Source: Humulus lupulus (Eukaryota > Streptophyta > Magnoliopsida > Rosales > Cannabaceae). Taken from it: DNA of 64,000 bases. The stretch spans positions 196,597,481 to 196,661,480 of the forward strand of contig NC_084798.1 in NCBI RefSeq assembly GCF_963169125.1, in the 5' to 3' direction. The stretch's first letter is position 1, and each line of letters begins with the position of its first letter. Below the pieces are notes generated by a model. It was not told the DNA's origin. It searched no databases and saw only the letters and a program-made list of their open reading frames with translations. Made by a program: the position numbers and the translations under genes. Of the stretch, positions 24,437-35,260 are shown in pieces.

Positions 24437-27261
24437 ATGCAGCCTTGTAGCAGAGAAATGCAAGGGCTTAATTCCCTCTTAAACTCATCTTCACAAATCT
24501 CACTCCAAGAACTTCAAGGACAACAGGGTTCTCAGATTCATGGCTCCGGTCAATTCGAATCGGGGTCGACCCACGACGACTTCCTCGAGCAAATGCTCTC
24601 CACTCTGGGCCAACCATCCTGTTCTTGGGCCGACCTAGGCCCAACCGGAGCTAACAACTCCGGCAAGTCCCCTTGGGATACTACAACTCTTCCCATCAAC
24701 GGCTCCAACAAGCCCTGCAGAGACTTGTCCGACGAAACGGCACCGTCTGGACACGAGAATGTCGTGTTCCCTAACTACGACGACTCGGTTAACTTAGCTT
24801 CCAAGTTTCGCAACCACCAGATCAGCAGCGGAACCGGTGCCTCCAAATCGGCTGTCGCAGCAGCCACCGCGATGATGCTCCAGCAACAGCTGATGATGTC
24901 CAGGGGTCTCCCCGGCTCAGGCGGGTCCGGTGGCGGAGAAGGCAATCTTATTCCGATGCCTTTGTCTCTCAGTAACGGTGACTTTGACCGTTCTCAAAAC
25001 GACGTCGTTGACGGTTCCTCGTTTAAATCTCCGAATCCAGTAAGTTTTTTTCTTCTTAATCAAGTCGAAATTAAATTGGCGATGGCAGTAGTGTAAATAA
25101 TTACAAGTTTACGGTTCAATTTGCAGGGAGGAGACGGTTCGGTTCAAGCTCTATTCAATGGTTTCACTGGATCTTTGCCCGGGTCAGGTCAAGCTCCGAA
25201 TCAGTTTCACCATCCTCAGGTTGGTTTCGCTCTACACCTTACTAATGTCGTTTTATCTCTAAACGACAATTATAATAATAACTGATTTTTTTTTTTTTTA
25301 AATTACAGTCACAGAACTTTGGAGCACCAGGGGGAGCGATGAACCAGACTCCGGCGCCAAGTGGTTCGTCAGGGGCAGCCGCGGCCCAGCCTAGACCCAG
25401 AGTCAGGGCTCGAAGAGGTCAAGCCACCGACCCACATAGTATCGCCGAAAGAGTACGTATAGAATATAGATAAATAATTTCTCTCTTGTTTGGTTGCGCG
25501 GTGGGGAAAGCCAGGTATAAGTGGGTCTAATGAGAATATTCGTGTTTGTTTAATTTAATTTTAATTCTCTAAAACTGCCAAACAGAAACATTATCATTAT
25601 TATTCGTCGTCGTTTGTTGATTCTGATCATTCGTTCGTGGGGTTTGTTTTTGTCGTTTGGTTGCAGTTACGGAGAGAGAGAATTGCAGAGAGAATGAAAG
25701 CTCTACAAGAACTGGTTCCCAACGCCAACAAGGTACTAAAAAATTTGACTCTAATTTGATTAAAAATTAAATTATACATTTAAAAATTCAAATATTTAAA
25801 GTTCACTCAGTTCTGAACTGAGATCTCGCTCTCTCTCAGTAGACTGTAGTAAAAACCGCTTGTTGTCAGGGTAATAATTCCCATAACATTAAGATGGCTA
25901 ATTTTGTCATTTGACATTGATACTTCACCGGTTTAAAAGATCGGGAAATGACGATAGGATGATGTCATCACGACAACGTGCCGTAAAACGAGTGTATTTG
26001 TTTTTTATTGTAAGGTCACAGGCTGTGAGTTTATATATTTTTTAATCCGTGCAATACTTGTTACCTCAACCGTACTCAGTGTAGTCCTATTAAGCACAAA
26101 AAATGATAAAATTGGACTGAGTTTAATTTTTATAAAATTTGTGTAGTGAAATTTGATGTGGAATTTTGTTTCTTTCTTCTTTTGGTATTAATGGCAGACA
26201 GATAAGGCTTCAATGTTGGATGAGATCATCGATTATGTAAAATTCCTCCAACTCCAAGTCAAGGTAAAAGTTCACTATTTATTTATGCTTTAAAAATACA
26301 ATTACAAAAATAATTAAAGAAAATCTTTAGTAGTCATTGTTTGAAAGATATGATTCTTTATTATCTTATATTAATATAGGAATTAATTAATTTTGTTGGG
26401 TTTGGGTTGGACAGGTTCTGAGTATGAGCAGGTTGGGCGGTGCAGCTGCTGTAGCTCCTCTTGTAGCTGATATGTCCTCAGAGGTATTTTAATTAAACCA
26501 TTTTAGGTTATTTAATAAAACCAAAAATTAGCCAATTTTTCGTATTTATGAACTTTATGATAATATGATTTATAAACAAAATCCCATTAAAAAAAATTAG
26601 TTACTTAATTATAAACCAAACCCAAACAAGGACACAACTCATTTCACCTACTCAACTGAACAAATCAATAACTTTCAATCGTAAGAAAACGACAAAATAT
26701 CAAAAGTAGCACGCGTGCCCCAACTTTTTCAGATTCCACTTTATTTTTTTTTCGTTAATTAATTTACCTCTTATGATTTTTGTTTTTTCTCATTGGCTTT
26801 TATGCTATTCTTTCTCCTTTTTGAGGAAAAAAAACAACAATATGAAACTTTCATTTATTTTTGTTTTTAAATAGGGAGGTGGAGACTGTATCCAGACCAA
26901 CAGTAATGGCAGGGGCATAGGTAGGAACTCAACTAACGGCAACCAAACGGTGTCGTCTTCAAACGACACCATGACGGTGACGGAGCACCAAGTGGCGAAG
27001 CTCATGGAGGAAGACATGGGCTCGGCCATGCAGTATCTCCAAGGCAAAGGACTCTGCCTCATGCCGATATCGTTAGCTACGGCCATCTCTTCTGCCACGT
27101 GTCACTCCAGGAACCCTATGATGAACAACCCCCAGATGGCATCCAACGGTGAGGGACCCTCTTCGCCCAGCATGTCCGTGTTGACCGTCCAGTCAGCCGC
27201 GATGGGGAACGGCGTGGCTGACGGTTCCGTTAAAGATGCCGCTTCTGTCTCCAAGCCGTGA
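24437..27261 (+). CDS. LRL1-like: bHLH transcription factor of the LRL/bHLH66-UNE12 type, seven exons
   Basis: Exons, each keeping phase 0: 24437-25039, 25127-25219, 25309-25452, 25667-25732, 26198-26263, 26415-26483, 26875-27261. All introns are GT-AG. The product is 475 residues. The N-terminus has [16 protein letters not shown] and [13 protein letters not shown], then a Ser/Gly/Gln-rich region. The bHLH domain spans about residues 273-330: [18 protein letters not shown] carries the His-Glu-Arg set used for G-box binding, then [11 protein letters not shown], loop TDKAS and [19 protein letters not shown]. The C-terminus has [19 protein letters not shown] and [12 protein letters not shown], conserved in this subfamily. 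In Arabidopsis these nuclear factors act in root-hair and reproductive development. The LRL-side call rests on the N-terminal motif; UNE12/bHLH7 is the alternative. The frame is intact, so it is probably functional. Confidence 0.93.
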
Positions 27262-29110
27262 TAACGACCGCTGACTGACTTTTATATTCTAAAAATGAGA
27301 AAAAGAAAGTGTCGTTTGGACTTTAAAAAAAGGCCGACTAAAGTCTACGAAAATAAGGCCTCATTCCTCATTGGGGCTTTAAACGGCGCCGTATTTGCGT
27401 AGACTTTGGTTAAAGTTAACCCACTCTCAACTCTAAAAGTGCCAATACCAAACTCTAAAATTAATCCCTATAAATCGTTTTGTACTTTTGGGTTTTTTGT
27501 TAATCAAATATTATTATTATTTTGCAATTTGGGTATCTGTAATGTTTCTAATTTTGAAGAATTTTTAATTTTGTGATCCTAGTGTTATTCTTGAGATTCT
27601 ATAATAAAGAAAAATCATTACAGTATTATTATGGCTCAAAACTCTATAAAGTTGTATTATATTTGAGAAAAGGAGCGGCAGCTTTGATTTTTCCTTTTTG
27701 GGATTTTTTTTATAACTCTTTTCATTAAACTGCCTAGCTGTGTTTTTCTTTTTGGGCAAAAAATGACTTCTTCTCACTTGGTTTTGTTGCAAGTGTCTTT
27801 GAAAATTAAAGATTCTTGTATACAATGTTGGATTAGGTTATAAGTCAACGACATATCGCATTCATTTCCTTCATTTATGAAACATAGAAAAAAAAAATAG
27901 GGTTTAACATGGTTTTGATGATACATGATGTCATTTTTTTTATTATTAAAAAAAAAAACTTCTTTATTGAGAAAATGAAGGTGTGACTTTCATATGTTTG
28001 GTTTAGAAAATGAATGGCTATGTTCCATTGTAGAGAAAAGAAATAATAACACGATTTTGTATAAATAATAGCATGTTTGACATTATGAGAAAGACATTTT
28101 TCTTCTTTTTTTTTTCTCATCCCATAATAAACCGAGTAGAAAAAAGTAAGTTAGGCTTAAGACAAAGTTTACCAAGTCCACATATGAAAAAGGTACAAAA
28201 TATAATTAATGAAGACAAAAAACATAGCAAAAAATGATTACTTTTGACTTAGAACATACATATTGAGTCAATAACCTTCTCCATTACAATAAGAAGATTT
28301 GTATACGTTGACTCATTTAATTAATCACATTGTTATTTAGTTCACTAATTATTTGCAACTCTTTAATAGAAAAATAAGATATTTTTAGTGTTTTTAGTAC
28401 CTCCTCTGCTTGGCATCTATATATGAATTCACAACAAACCCAATTTCTTTGTCCCTTCTTTGTTGACGAAATCTCTTAATAAGTTAAGAACTAATTTGAC
28501 TACTTTGACGTGAGAAGTTAACTCATCTTTTGTTGTATGGAGATCCTAATCATATTCTTCTTATAATAATGTTAAACCCTACTTTGACCAACCAAACCCA
28601 ACTTGCTTATCTAACAAAATAAACGAAAGAAAAAATATACTTCAACTTCACGTGATTATTATTTGAGACTAATGTTTTTTTTTTTAGGAGAGTTGGTATT
28701 TTATTTTCAACATTTTAGATTAGAACAATATTAATAATGAACTAAAAAAGAAAAAAAAAATGAGTGGCTTTAACTCCCAACCTGGCAAGCCATCATGTTT
28801 CTAGTTTTAATGCATAATGTTAAATGATTAAAAATAATATTAAGAACACCGTAAAAATTATGCATACTATACACTTAAAGTGTAACTACTTTTGATGTGG
28901 TCTTGTTTAAAAATATTAATAATTAAAATTAGTTATACATTATTCAAAATAATTTGTATGTAATATGTAAGTTTAATGTTAATTGAAGGGGTTTTATTAT
29001 AAATACATCCATAATTTTTACTATTTAGTAATTTAGTTCTTGAGAAAAACAATTGGTAACAAAGTTCTTAAGAAAAATAATTGGTAACAAAGTTATTGAA
29101 CTTTATAAGA
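27262..29110. other. 3' flank of the bHLH gene, AT-rich, no further gene
   Basis: AT-rich DNA with possible polyadenylation words (AATAAAG near 27602). Near 29035-29095 a segment of about 30 bp (AATTGGTAACAAAGTT core) occurs twice in tandem. No other feature was recognised before the CACTA element. Confidence 0.55.
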
Positions 29111-29123
29111 CACTACAAAAAAA
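29111..29123 (+). repeat. Left terminal inverted repeat of the CACTA element
   Basis: CACTACAAAAAAA, preceded by target duplication AGA. It matches the right end with one interruption in the A run. Confidence 0.92.
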
Positions 29124-29136
29124 TGTAGTATTACCG

Positions 29137-29330
29137 GCGGAACGGTAATAATCGGTCGGTATTAGCAGAATTACTGACCGACTGACACACCTGCCAGTAT
29201 TGTATTAATACCGGCGGATTAATAGAGGCGGGGCTCCGCCGGTAATGTATAACATTGTCAACATCGTTTGACTCATTTAATACCAGCGGGTTCCGCCTCT
29301 ATTAATCCGCCGGTAATAAAATACTAATAT
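29137..29330. repeat. Left subterminal repeats of the CACTA element
   Basis: Several copies of TACCGGCGG/CCGCCGGTA. Such subterminal motifs are the binding sites for the TNPA-type protein in En/Spm. Two arms, 29209-29231 and 29293-29315, are perfect 23-bp inverted copies of each other. Confidence 0.85.
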
Positions 29331-29700
29331 TAAAATATAATATTTTATTTCATAATAAATATACATATAATACTTATTTAAAAATCATAATATTTAACAT
29401 AAATTATAATTAATAACACAATTAATATTCATCAAACAAAAATAGCATTATAATTAATCATAAAATTAACATAATAAAAATATAAATTGTCTCATTTTAA
29501 TTACATATGAACTAATTATAAAATAAACATAATAAAATTTCAATTGTCTTAATATAATTAAAAAACGTAATCTAATTATTATTGTTTTGATCGGGCCAAC
29601 CAGGTGTAAAATATTCATTAAGGTCAATATCTTGATCACCAGTATTAGGGCACGACAATGGTGGTGAAGCAAACTGTGGTGCTTGAGGAGAGTGTTGCTG
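29331..29700. other. AT-rich segment inside the CACTA left end
   Basis: Low-complexity AT-rich sequence between the subterminal repeats and the 3' end of the TNP1-like gene. Frames here have no recognisable domain. It probably contains the 3' untranslated region of that gene. Confidence 0.5.
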
Positions 29701-31510
29701 CGAAGATTATCGAAATTGTCGAGTATGTGGTCGCGGCGAGAGAGACTGATGCAATAAACTCTCAAACTGACCATACCTATGCTGCTGCAACGAACTCACA
29801 AATTGACCATACATTTGTTGTGGATGCTGCTGCGATGAATCCCCAAAGTCACGACGCCTAGGATGTGACATCTGAGATCCTGCAGGGACGTCGTGGTAAT
29901 AAAAAGGAGGGGACTGGGAGGAGCGTCCATACATGTGCTGGATGATTCAGTTGAGGTGGATAAAAATGTTGTTGTTGTTGTGGCATCGACCAAGGAGGTG
30001 GACTTTGAGAAGATATACCACCTTCAGGTTGTAATGGTAAATATCATTGCAGAAGGTTTTCAAATCGCGACTCAGTTTCTGTACTGGTATGCTGAGGATT
30101 ACCAGATGGACCTTGTTGAGATTTCAACATCCGAATCTCTTCACGCATTGACTTCATCATTTCCGCCATAGTAGCCATGTCTTCCTGAGGTGTATGAGTA
30201 GGTTGGGCCTGTGACTGGCTTTGACTTGTGGAGCTGGAAGCTGATTTTTTCCCTTTGCCTTTGCTGTAACCTACTCCTCTTTGAAAGTCAGACCTCTCCC
30301 CAAGTACTTTACTCATAATCTCGTACTGGTCGATCGACGAGGAATCAACAACAGATCCAGTTTCAGATCCCTCCGTCGGTCCTTGAGACTGGCTTTGAAG
30401 TCGTGCCCTCTCAAGCTCTTCCGTCATTTTTTCATGTTCATAAAAAGTGTTAGAAACACAATAGTAACATAGCTTAATGAAAAATAATAACACAAAAGTT
30501 TCTCGAGCTGCGTCGTTGACAAAAACTTTTGTCAATTTTCTCAAATGGCTATCTTTCCAAGTATCAATAACATGTTCATCAGGGTTCGTCTATACAAATG
30601 TAGAGATAGGAAGTTAGAATGTAAAATTTTGTTAAATTAAATTAATATTTTTACTTACAAATTGGCGACGCTTAGCTGCCATCGATTTTGTGCCTTGCGT
30701 CGATGTATACTTCATTTCTTTTATGTTTTTCTTGTGTTTAGTTGGATCGCGCAATAAATTTTGGGCTAAAAAATAACTGAACAATATCTTTCCAACTCTC
30801 CTTGTTGCAATGGTCATGTGGGGGCAATGAGAACACTCTCCAAATCTTCCGGCTTAGAGTAATATTTTTTGAAGTGAGTATGTCTGATGTTCTTTCTCTC
30901 AGAATATCTTTTGCGCATCTCTGTGTAGATAGTTTTCATAACTCTCTCGGGTTCTGGATGACCATCAACATTATAAAAATGCTACATTAAAAAATAACAC
31001 GTTAGTTTAGTTTGTAAATGATTTTAATAAAAATATATATACCACAAGACTTGTTCTAAATTTTTACCTTCATCTTTTGTACGACTTGTTCCTTAAATTG
31101 TTGAGGTACATCAGCAAAATCCAAGTAATGTCCTGACAACAACAAGGTGACTTGGATGCCTATCTCACGGACAAAAGATTGGTCCTCCAAGCCAACCACT
31201 TTGTCCGTCCTAGGATCAAGCTGAAGATCTAGTGGTTTCCCAGCATTCCACCTTCGAATTTCAAGTGGTATGTTATTAGCCAGACCACGACCCTTTCTTC
31301 TCGGCACTTCAGCTATCCACATTTTCAACAATAACCAAAATTTGAAATATTAATATATATTAAACATTCGTTGAGCTTGATTTTCAAGCTATGAACAAAA
31401 TTTAAAAATTATTATTAACCTGACTCGCAGGAAGAGGGTACTCTACTAGGATCTGGCGGGTCTAGACCTCCACCATCTCCGCCGTGAGAGGTGGCTATAT
31501 CCGCTGACAT
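29701..31510 (-). pseudogene. TNP1/TNPA-like gene of the CACTA element (PF03004-type), decayed
   Basis: Model on the - strand: exon 31510-31420 starting at ATG, exon 31312-31068, exon from 30981 to about 30640, then 30544 downward. Exon 2 reads RGLANNIPLEIRRWNAGKP and LSGHYLDFADVPQQFK, like the start of the Ptta/En/Spm plant transposase family. The third reads HFYNVDGHPEPERVMK, then after a frame change NKESWKDIVQLFFSP. The last has an acidic and Gln-rich tail with MATMAEMMKSMREEIRMLK. Stops and a frameshift near 30825, and a TGA near 30044, break it. In En/Spm the matching protein binds the subterminal repeats. Confidence 0.7.
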
Positions 31511-31630
31511 TGTACTTATGAACAAAAATTATTAGTTAGTATCAAATATCACCAATGGAAATGAACAAAATGATTACAAGTCCCATATATTATATTTTAA
31601 ACGATTGTCTTTATTACAAAAACATAAAAA

Positions 31631-33600
31631 CTATGTAGAATAATCACTATCACTTTCATCATTAATTAAATTAACATCAATCGGAGACACATGATTAACA
31701 TCATCTTCACAAATATCAACTAGCAATTCATCTTCTTCATCGACTTCTTCTTCGCCTAAGTCGTCATTTATGAAATTATCATCCAATTGATTAGCAGGTG
31801 AACTTTCTATAGTGTCAATATATATTGCAGGTTCATGAGATTCCATAACCAACTGACCGAGATCCACGGTCAACACAAAATTTGATGAGCTTCTATCATG
31901 TACAACATCAACATCTGCATCAGCTTCATCGTCCTCGATGTCCCAAATTTGACGATGATTAACATCCTCAACAATTTTCCAGTGTCGGCCTCTAAGTAGA
32001 TCATCGAGATAGAATACTTGCTTAGCTTGGATAGCAAGTATATAAGGCTCATCTTTGTACCATTCGCTACTGACGTTTATACTGGTGATATTATTTTCAA
32101 TGATTGTTTTCTTCTTGCTTGGATCAGTGTTAAACCATTTGCACCTAAACAATGCAACTGAATATGCACCAATGAAAGATAACACCAGTACTTCTTGAAG
32201 CGTGCCATAATAGTTAAAACCTTCAGTTCCCGCAACAGACAGTCCACTATTATGTGTGGTGCGCTTTTGATCTCGGTCGTAAGCGATAAATCGAACACCG
32301 TTAACTATACAACCTTCGTAGTAGGTTGCCAAGTGATCTGACCCAGATGCTAAAGCTAGCAACTCACCACCATTCTCTAAAGATCCAAGTTTGTGCAAAT
32401 CATATATCTAAATAAATTAATAAACCTATATTAGAATGATAAAAATATCATTACAACAATAAAGGTTTAAAAATAATCTCAATTTTACCTTCTTATGAAA
32501 CCACAGGCGAAAAATTTTCTTGTGTAAAAAATTATGATCACCATCTGGGTATTTCAATTTGATCTCTACTAGGTGTTCGGTGTAAATTTGAATGCTTTGA
32601 CTATATTAGATAAAACAATTTGGAATGAACATAAATTTCACTTTAAAGGGAATAAACTTACTCTAAGTAATCCTGAATTTCGGGAGAATTGTCAAATATG
32701 AACTATTCAGCCATTTCACGAGTCACAAGGTCGAGAGTCTTGAGAGAGAGTTCCCTTTGTCATGGGGACGACATTGAGATCGAAACACAGTAAGGTGTCG
32801 TGGGACATACACCTCATCTTCATTGCGATCAAGATGGTTAAATTTTGTTTCAACCCATTTGAAATACATCGAACAAAATGTCAAAGCCTCATCAGCAACA
32901 TAGCCTGCAGCTATCGACCCTTCAGAACGAGCTTTATTTCCCACGTAGTTCTTCAATTTTTTCATGTACCTTTCAAAATGATACATCCACCTCATAAATA
33001 CTGGTCCATCCAAAATCGCTTCTTCAGGCAAATGTAAGACCAAGTGAATCATTATATCAAAAAAATCCGGAGGAAAAATCAACTCCATCTTGCACAATAT
33101 CAGAACAAGGTCTTTTTGTGCTTCCTCCATATCTGTAACATTTATAGTCCTAGAACATACTTGCCTGAAAAAAGTACACAGTTCATAAATGGTGGTTGAT
33201 ATATCTTTTGGAAGAAACTTGCGAACACCCACTAACAGTAATCGTTGCATTATAACATGACAGTCGTGGGATTTCAACCCAATGATATTTGTTTCATTCT
33301 CAATTACTTTTTTCTTCAAATTTGAACAAAAGTCATCTGGAAATTTCACTTCTTTAATAAATTGACAAAATTGTTATCTCTGAGCAGGAGTTAACACGTA
33401 AGAAGCATGTGGCTTCATTAACTTTCCATTCTCATCTTCATAAATCCACAATGATTCCCTTACTCCCATCTTCTTCAAATCATATCTTGCATTAGTGGTG
33501 TCCTTAGAGTTGTCATTGTCCAAGATTGTGCCGAGGAGACTATCACACACATTTTTTTCGACATGCATGACATCAATGTTATGTTTTAAAATGTTTGTAC
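31631..33600 (-). pseudogene. TNP2-like transposase remnant of the CACTA element, N-terminus missing
   Basis: Reading on the - strand: 33568-33374 is the end of the Transposase_21 (tnp2) domain (MHVEKNVCDSLLGTILDND), 33349-32723 is a DUF4218-type region (GLKSHDCHVIMQRLL, FFDIMIHLVLHLPEEA, GPVFMRWMYHFERYMKKLK), and 32398-31631 is a DUF4216-type region (TEGFNYYGTLQEVLVLSF, VALFRCKWFN, EPYILAIQAKQVFYLDD) with an acidic tail. This is the normal domain order of plant CACTA transposases. A stop lies between the first two blocks. Upstream of about 33600 coding ends abruptly at an AT-rich block, so most of the catalytic domain is lost. Confidence 0.88.
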
Positions 33601-33639
33601 ACCAATAATCAAGCTCGTAGAAGATGCTTTTTTTCCTCC

Positions 33640-34425
33640 AATTAATATTAGATAATAATATTTAATAAACAAATCAAAATAATTTCTTAAAATAAATTAT
33701 TATTTATTTAATTAATCATTATTAATTTTTAACACTTTTACTAAATTAAATTATTCAATTAGATAATGTTATTTAATAAAAAAATTAAATTAAATTATTT
33801 AATTAAATAATGTTGAATCAAACTTTTATTATTTAATTTATTAAAAAAATTAAAAAAATAAATTATTATAAGATATGTAGTAATTTTTAATTAATCATTA
33901 TTAATTGTAAAAACTTTTATTAAATAAAATTTTCAATTTCTATATTCAAATAATTTAATACTAGTTAATATTAGATAATAATATTTAATAAACAAATGAA
34001 AATAATTTATTATTTATTTAATTAATCATTATTAATTTTTAACACTTTTATTAAATTAAATTTTCAATTTCTATATTCAAATAATTTAATACTAGTTAAT
34101 ATTAGATAATAATATTTAATACACAAATCAAAATAATTTCTTAAAATAAATTATTATTTATTTAATTAATCATTATTAATTTTTAACACTTTTATTAAAT
34201 TAAATTATTCAATTAGATAATGTTATTTAATAAAAAAATTAAATTAAATTATTTAATTAAATAATGTTGAATCAAACTTTTATTATTTAATTTATTAAAA
34301 AATTAAAAAATAAATTATTACCAGATATGTAGTAATTTTTAATTAATCATTATTAATGGTAAAAACTTTTATTAAATAAAAATTTCAATTTCTATATTCA
34401 AATAATTTCATACTAATTAAAAATC
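33640..34425. repeat. Very AT-rich duplicated block inside the CACTA element
   Basis: Almost pure A/T. A segment beginning near 33645 recurs near 34100 with an offset of 454 bp, and a shorter related copy lies between them at about 33955-34100. It stands where the N-terminal part of the TNP2-like gene should be, directly against the insertion site of the LTR element. Confidence 0.75.
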
Positions 34426-34430
34426 ATAAT
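34426..34430. repeat. Target site duplication ATAAT (left) of the young LTR element
   Basis: ATAAT at 34426-34430 matches ATAAT at 47077-47081 exactly, giving the 5-bp duplication normal for Ty3-type integration. Confidence 0.93.
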
Positions 34431-35206
34431 TGTACGCCCTGGTTTTCCCACGGGCTGTTTAGCAGGGCGAGCCTCGGACTAAACCTGATTTAGTCCGAGG
34501 CACCCGCAGGCCGGAGGCTCTATTTCCAGGACGGGCCCTTGTCAGCTCGAGGGGGTCCTGTTTCCAGCTCGCATTTGTTGCCCCAGGAGCTGAGAATGAC
34601 ATCTGAAGGCCACGGACGGAGCAGCTCGGGTTATGAACTTGCTCCAGTCGCAAGCTTCTCAGGAAGCTCCGACCCTATGGGAAGTCAACACGCAAGATAA
34701 ACATGCATATTCCTGCCATCACGTGTCCGATATCCCCCTGACTTCTCGGACACGCAGCAGGAACGTGCGTATTCAGACACCCACGGACGGGTTGGGCCGT
34801 GCGGCCCATTATCTCCTTCCATACTGATTAGACCACACTTGTGTGTCAGGTTTAGGAATTAATCATGAATGTCACAGATTTGATATGACAAATGGTAAGG
34901 TCACGGGATGACCTCCCTACCAACTTCCAGGTGCCTTCTCCTATAAATAAGGAGACCCTGGGAGTTGATAGGGGTTGGAAAAAATAGTCTTTGAAGAACT
35001 ATATACTTTGTAAACCAAATACCCAGAGAATATCAATAATATTGACTAGTGGAGTAGAAGGATTTTAACCTTCGAACCACTTAAAAACGTGGCTTGAGTC
35101 ACCTAGTTCTGGCACAAAGATTTCATATATGCGACGGTTCTATTTTTAGTACTAATCTCTTTCTCTTCTTCTCTTAATTACCTGTTGCCGAAGAACCGCG
35201 TCAACA
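34431..35206 (+). repeat. 5' LTR of element 2
   Basis: Begins TGTACGCCCTGG and ends GCGTCAACA. It contains a perfect 13-bp stem, 5-nt loop inverted repeat at 34471-34501 in U3 and a TATA box at 34942-34949. It differs from the 3' LTR at nine positions plus one gap. Confidence 0.96.
34942..34949 (+). promoter_or_regulatory. LTR TATA box driving gag-pol of element 2
   Basis: TATAAATA inside CTCCTATAAATAAGGAG, where the flanking CTCCT and AGGAG are complementary. It lies about 265 bp before the LTR end, leaving room for R and U5. Confidence 0.75.
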
Positions 35207-35230
35207 GTTTGGTCTTTCATTGAGAGCAAG
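35207..35230 (+). other. Primer-binding-site region of element 2
   Basis: GTTTGGTCTTTCATTGAGAG directly follows the 5' LTR, where a host tRNA should prime minus-strand synthesis. I could not assign the tRNA with certainty. Confidence 0.4.
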
Positions 35231-35260
35231 TCCGATTAGTACTACCACAAACATACAACT

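Noticed and set aside
24124..24450. Open frame overlapping the bHLH start as a separate gene
   Set aside because: It lies mostly in promoter and leader sequence, has low-complexity composition and no recognisable domain.
26805..27098. - strand open frame across the last bHLH exon
   Set aside because: It mirrors a strong + strand coding exon and runs into an intron; a shadow frame.
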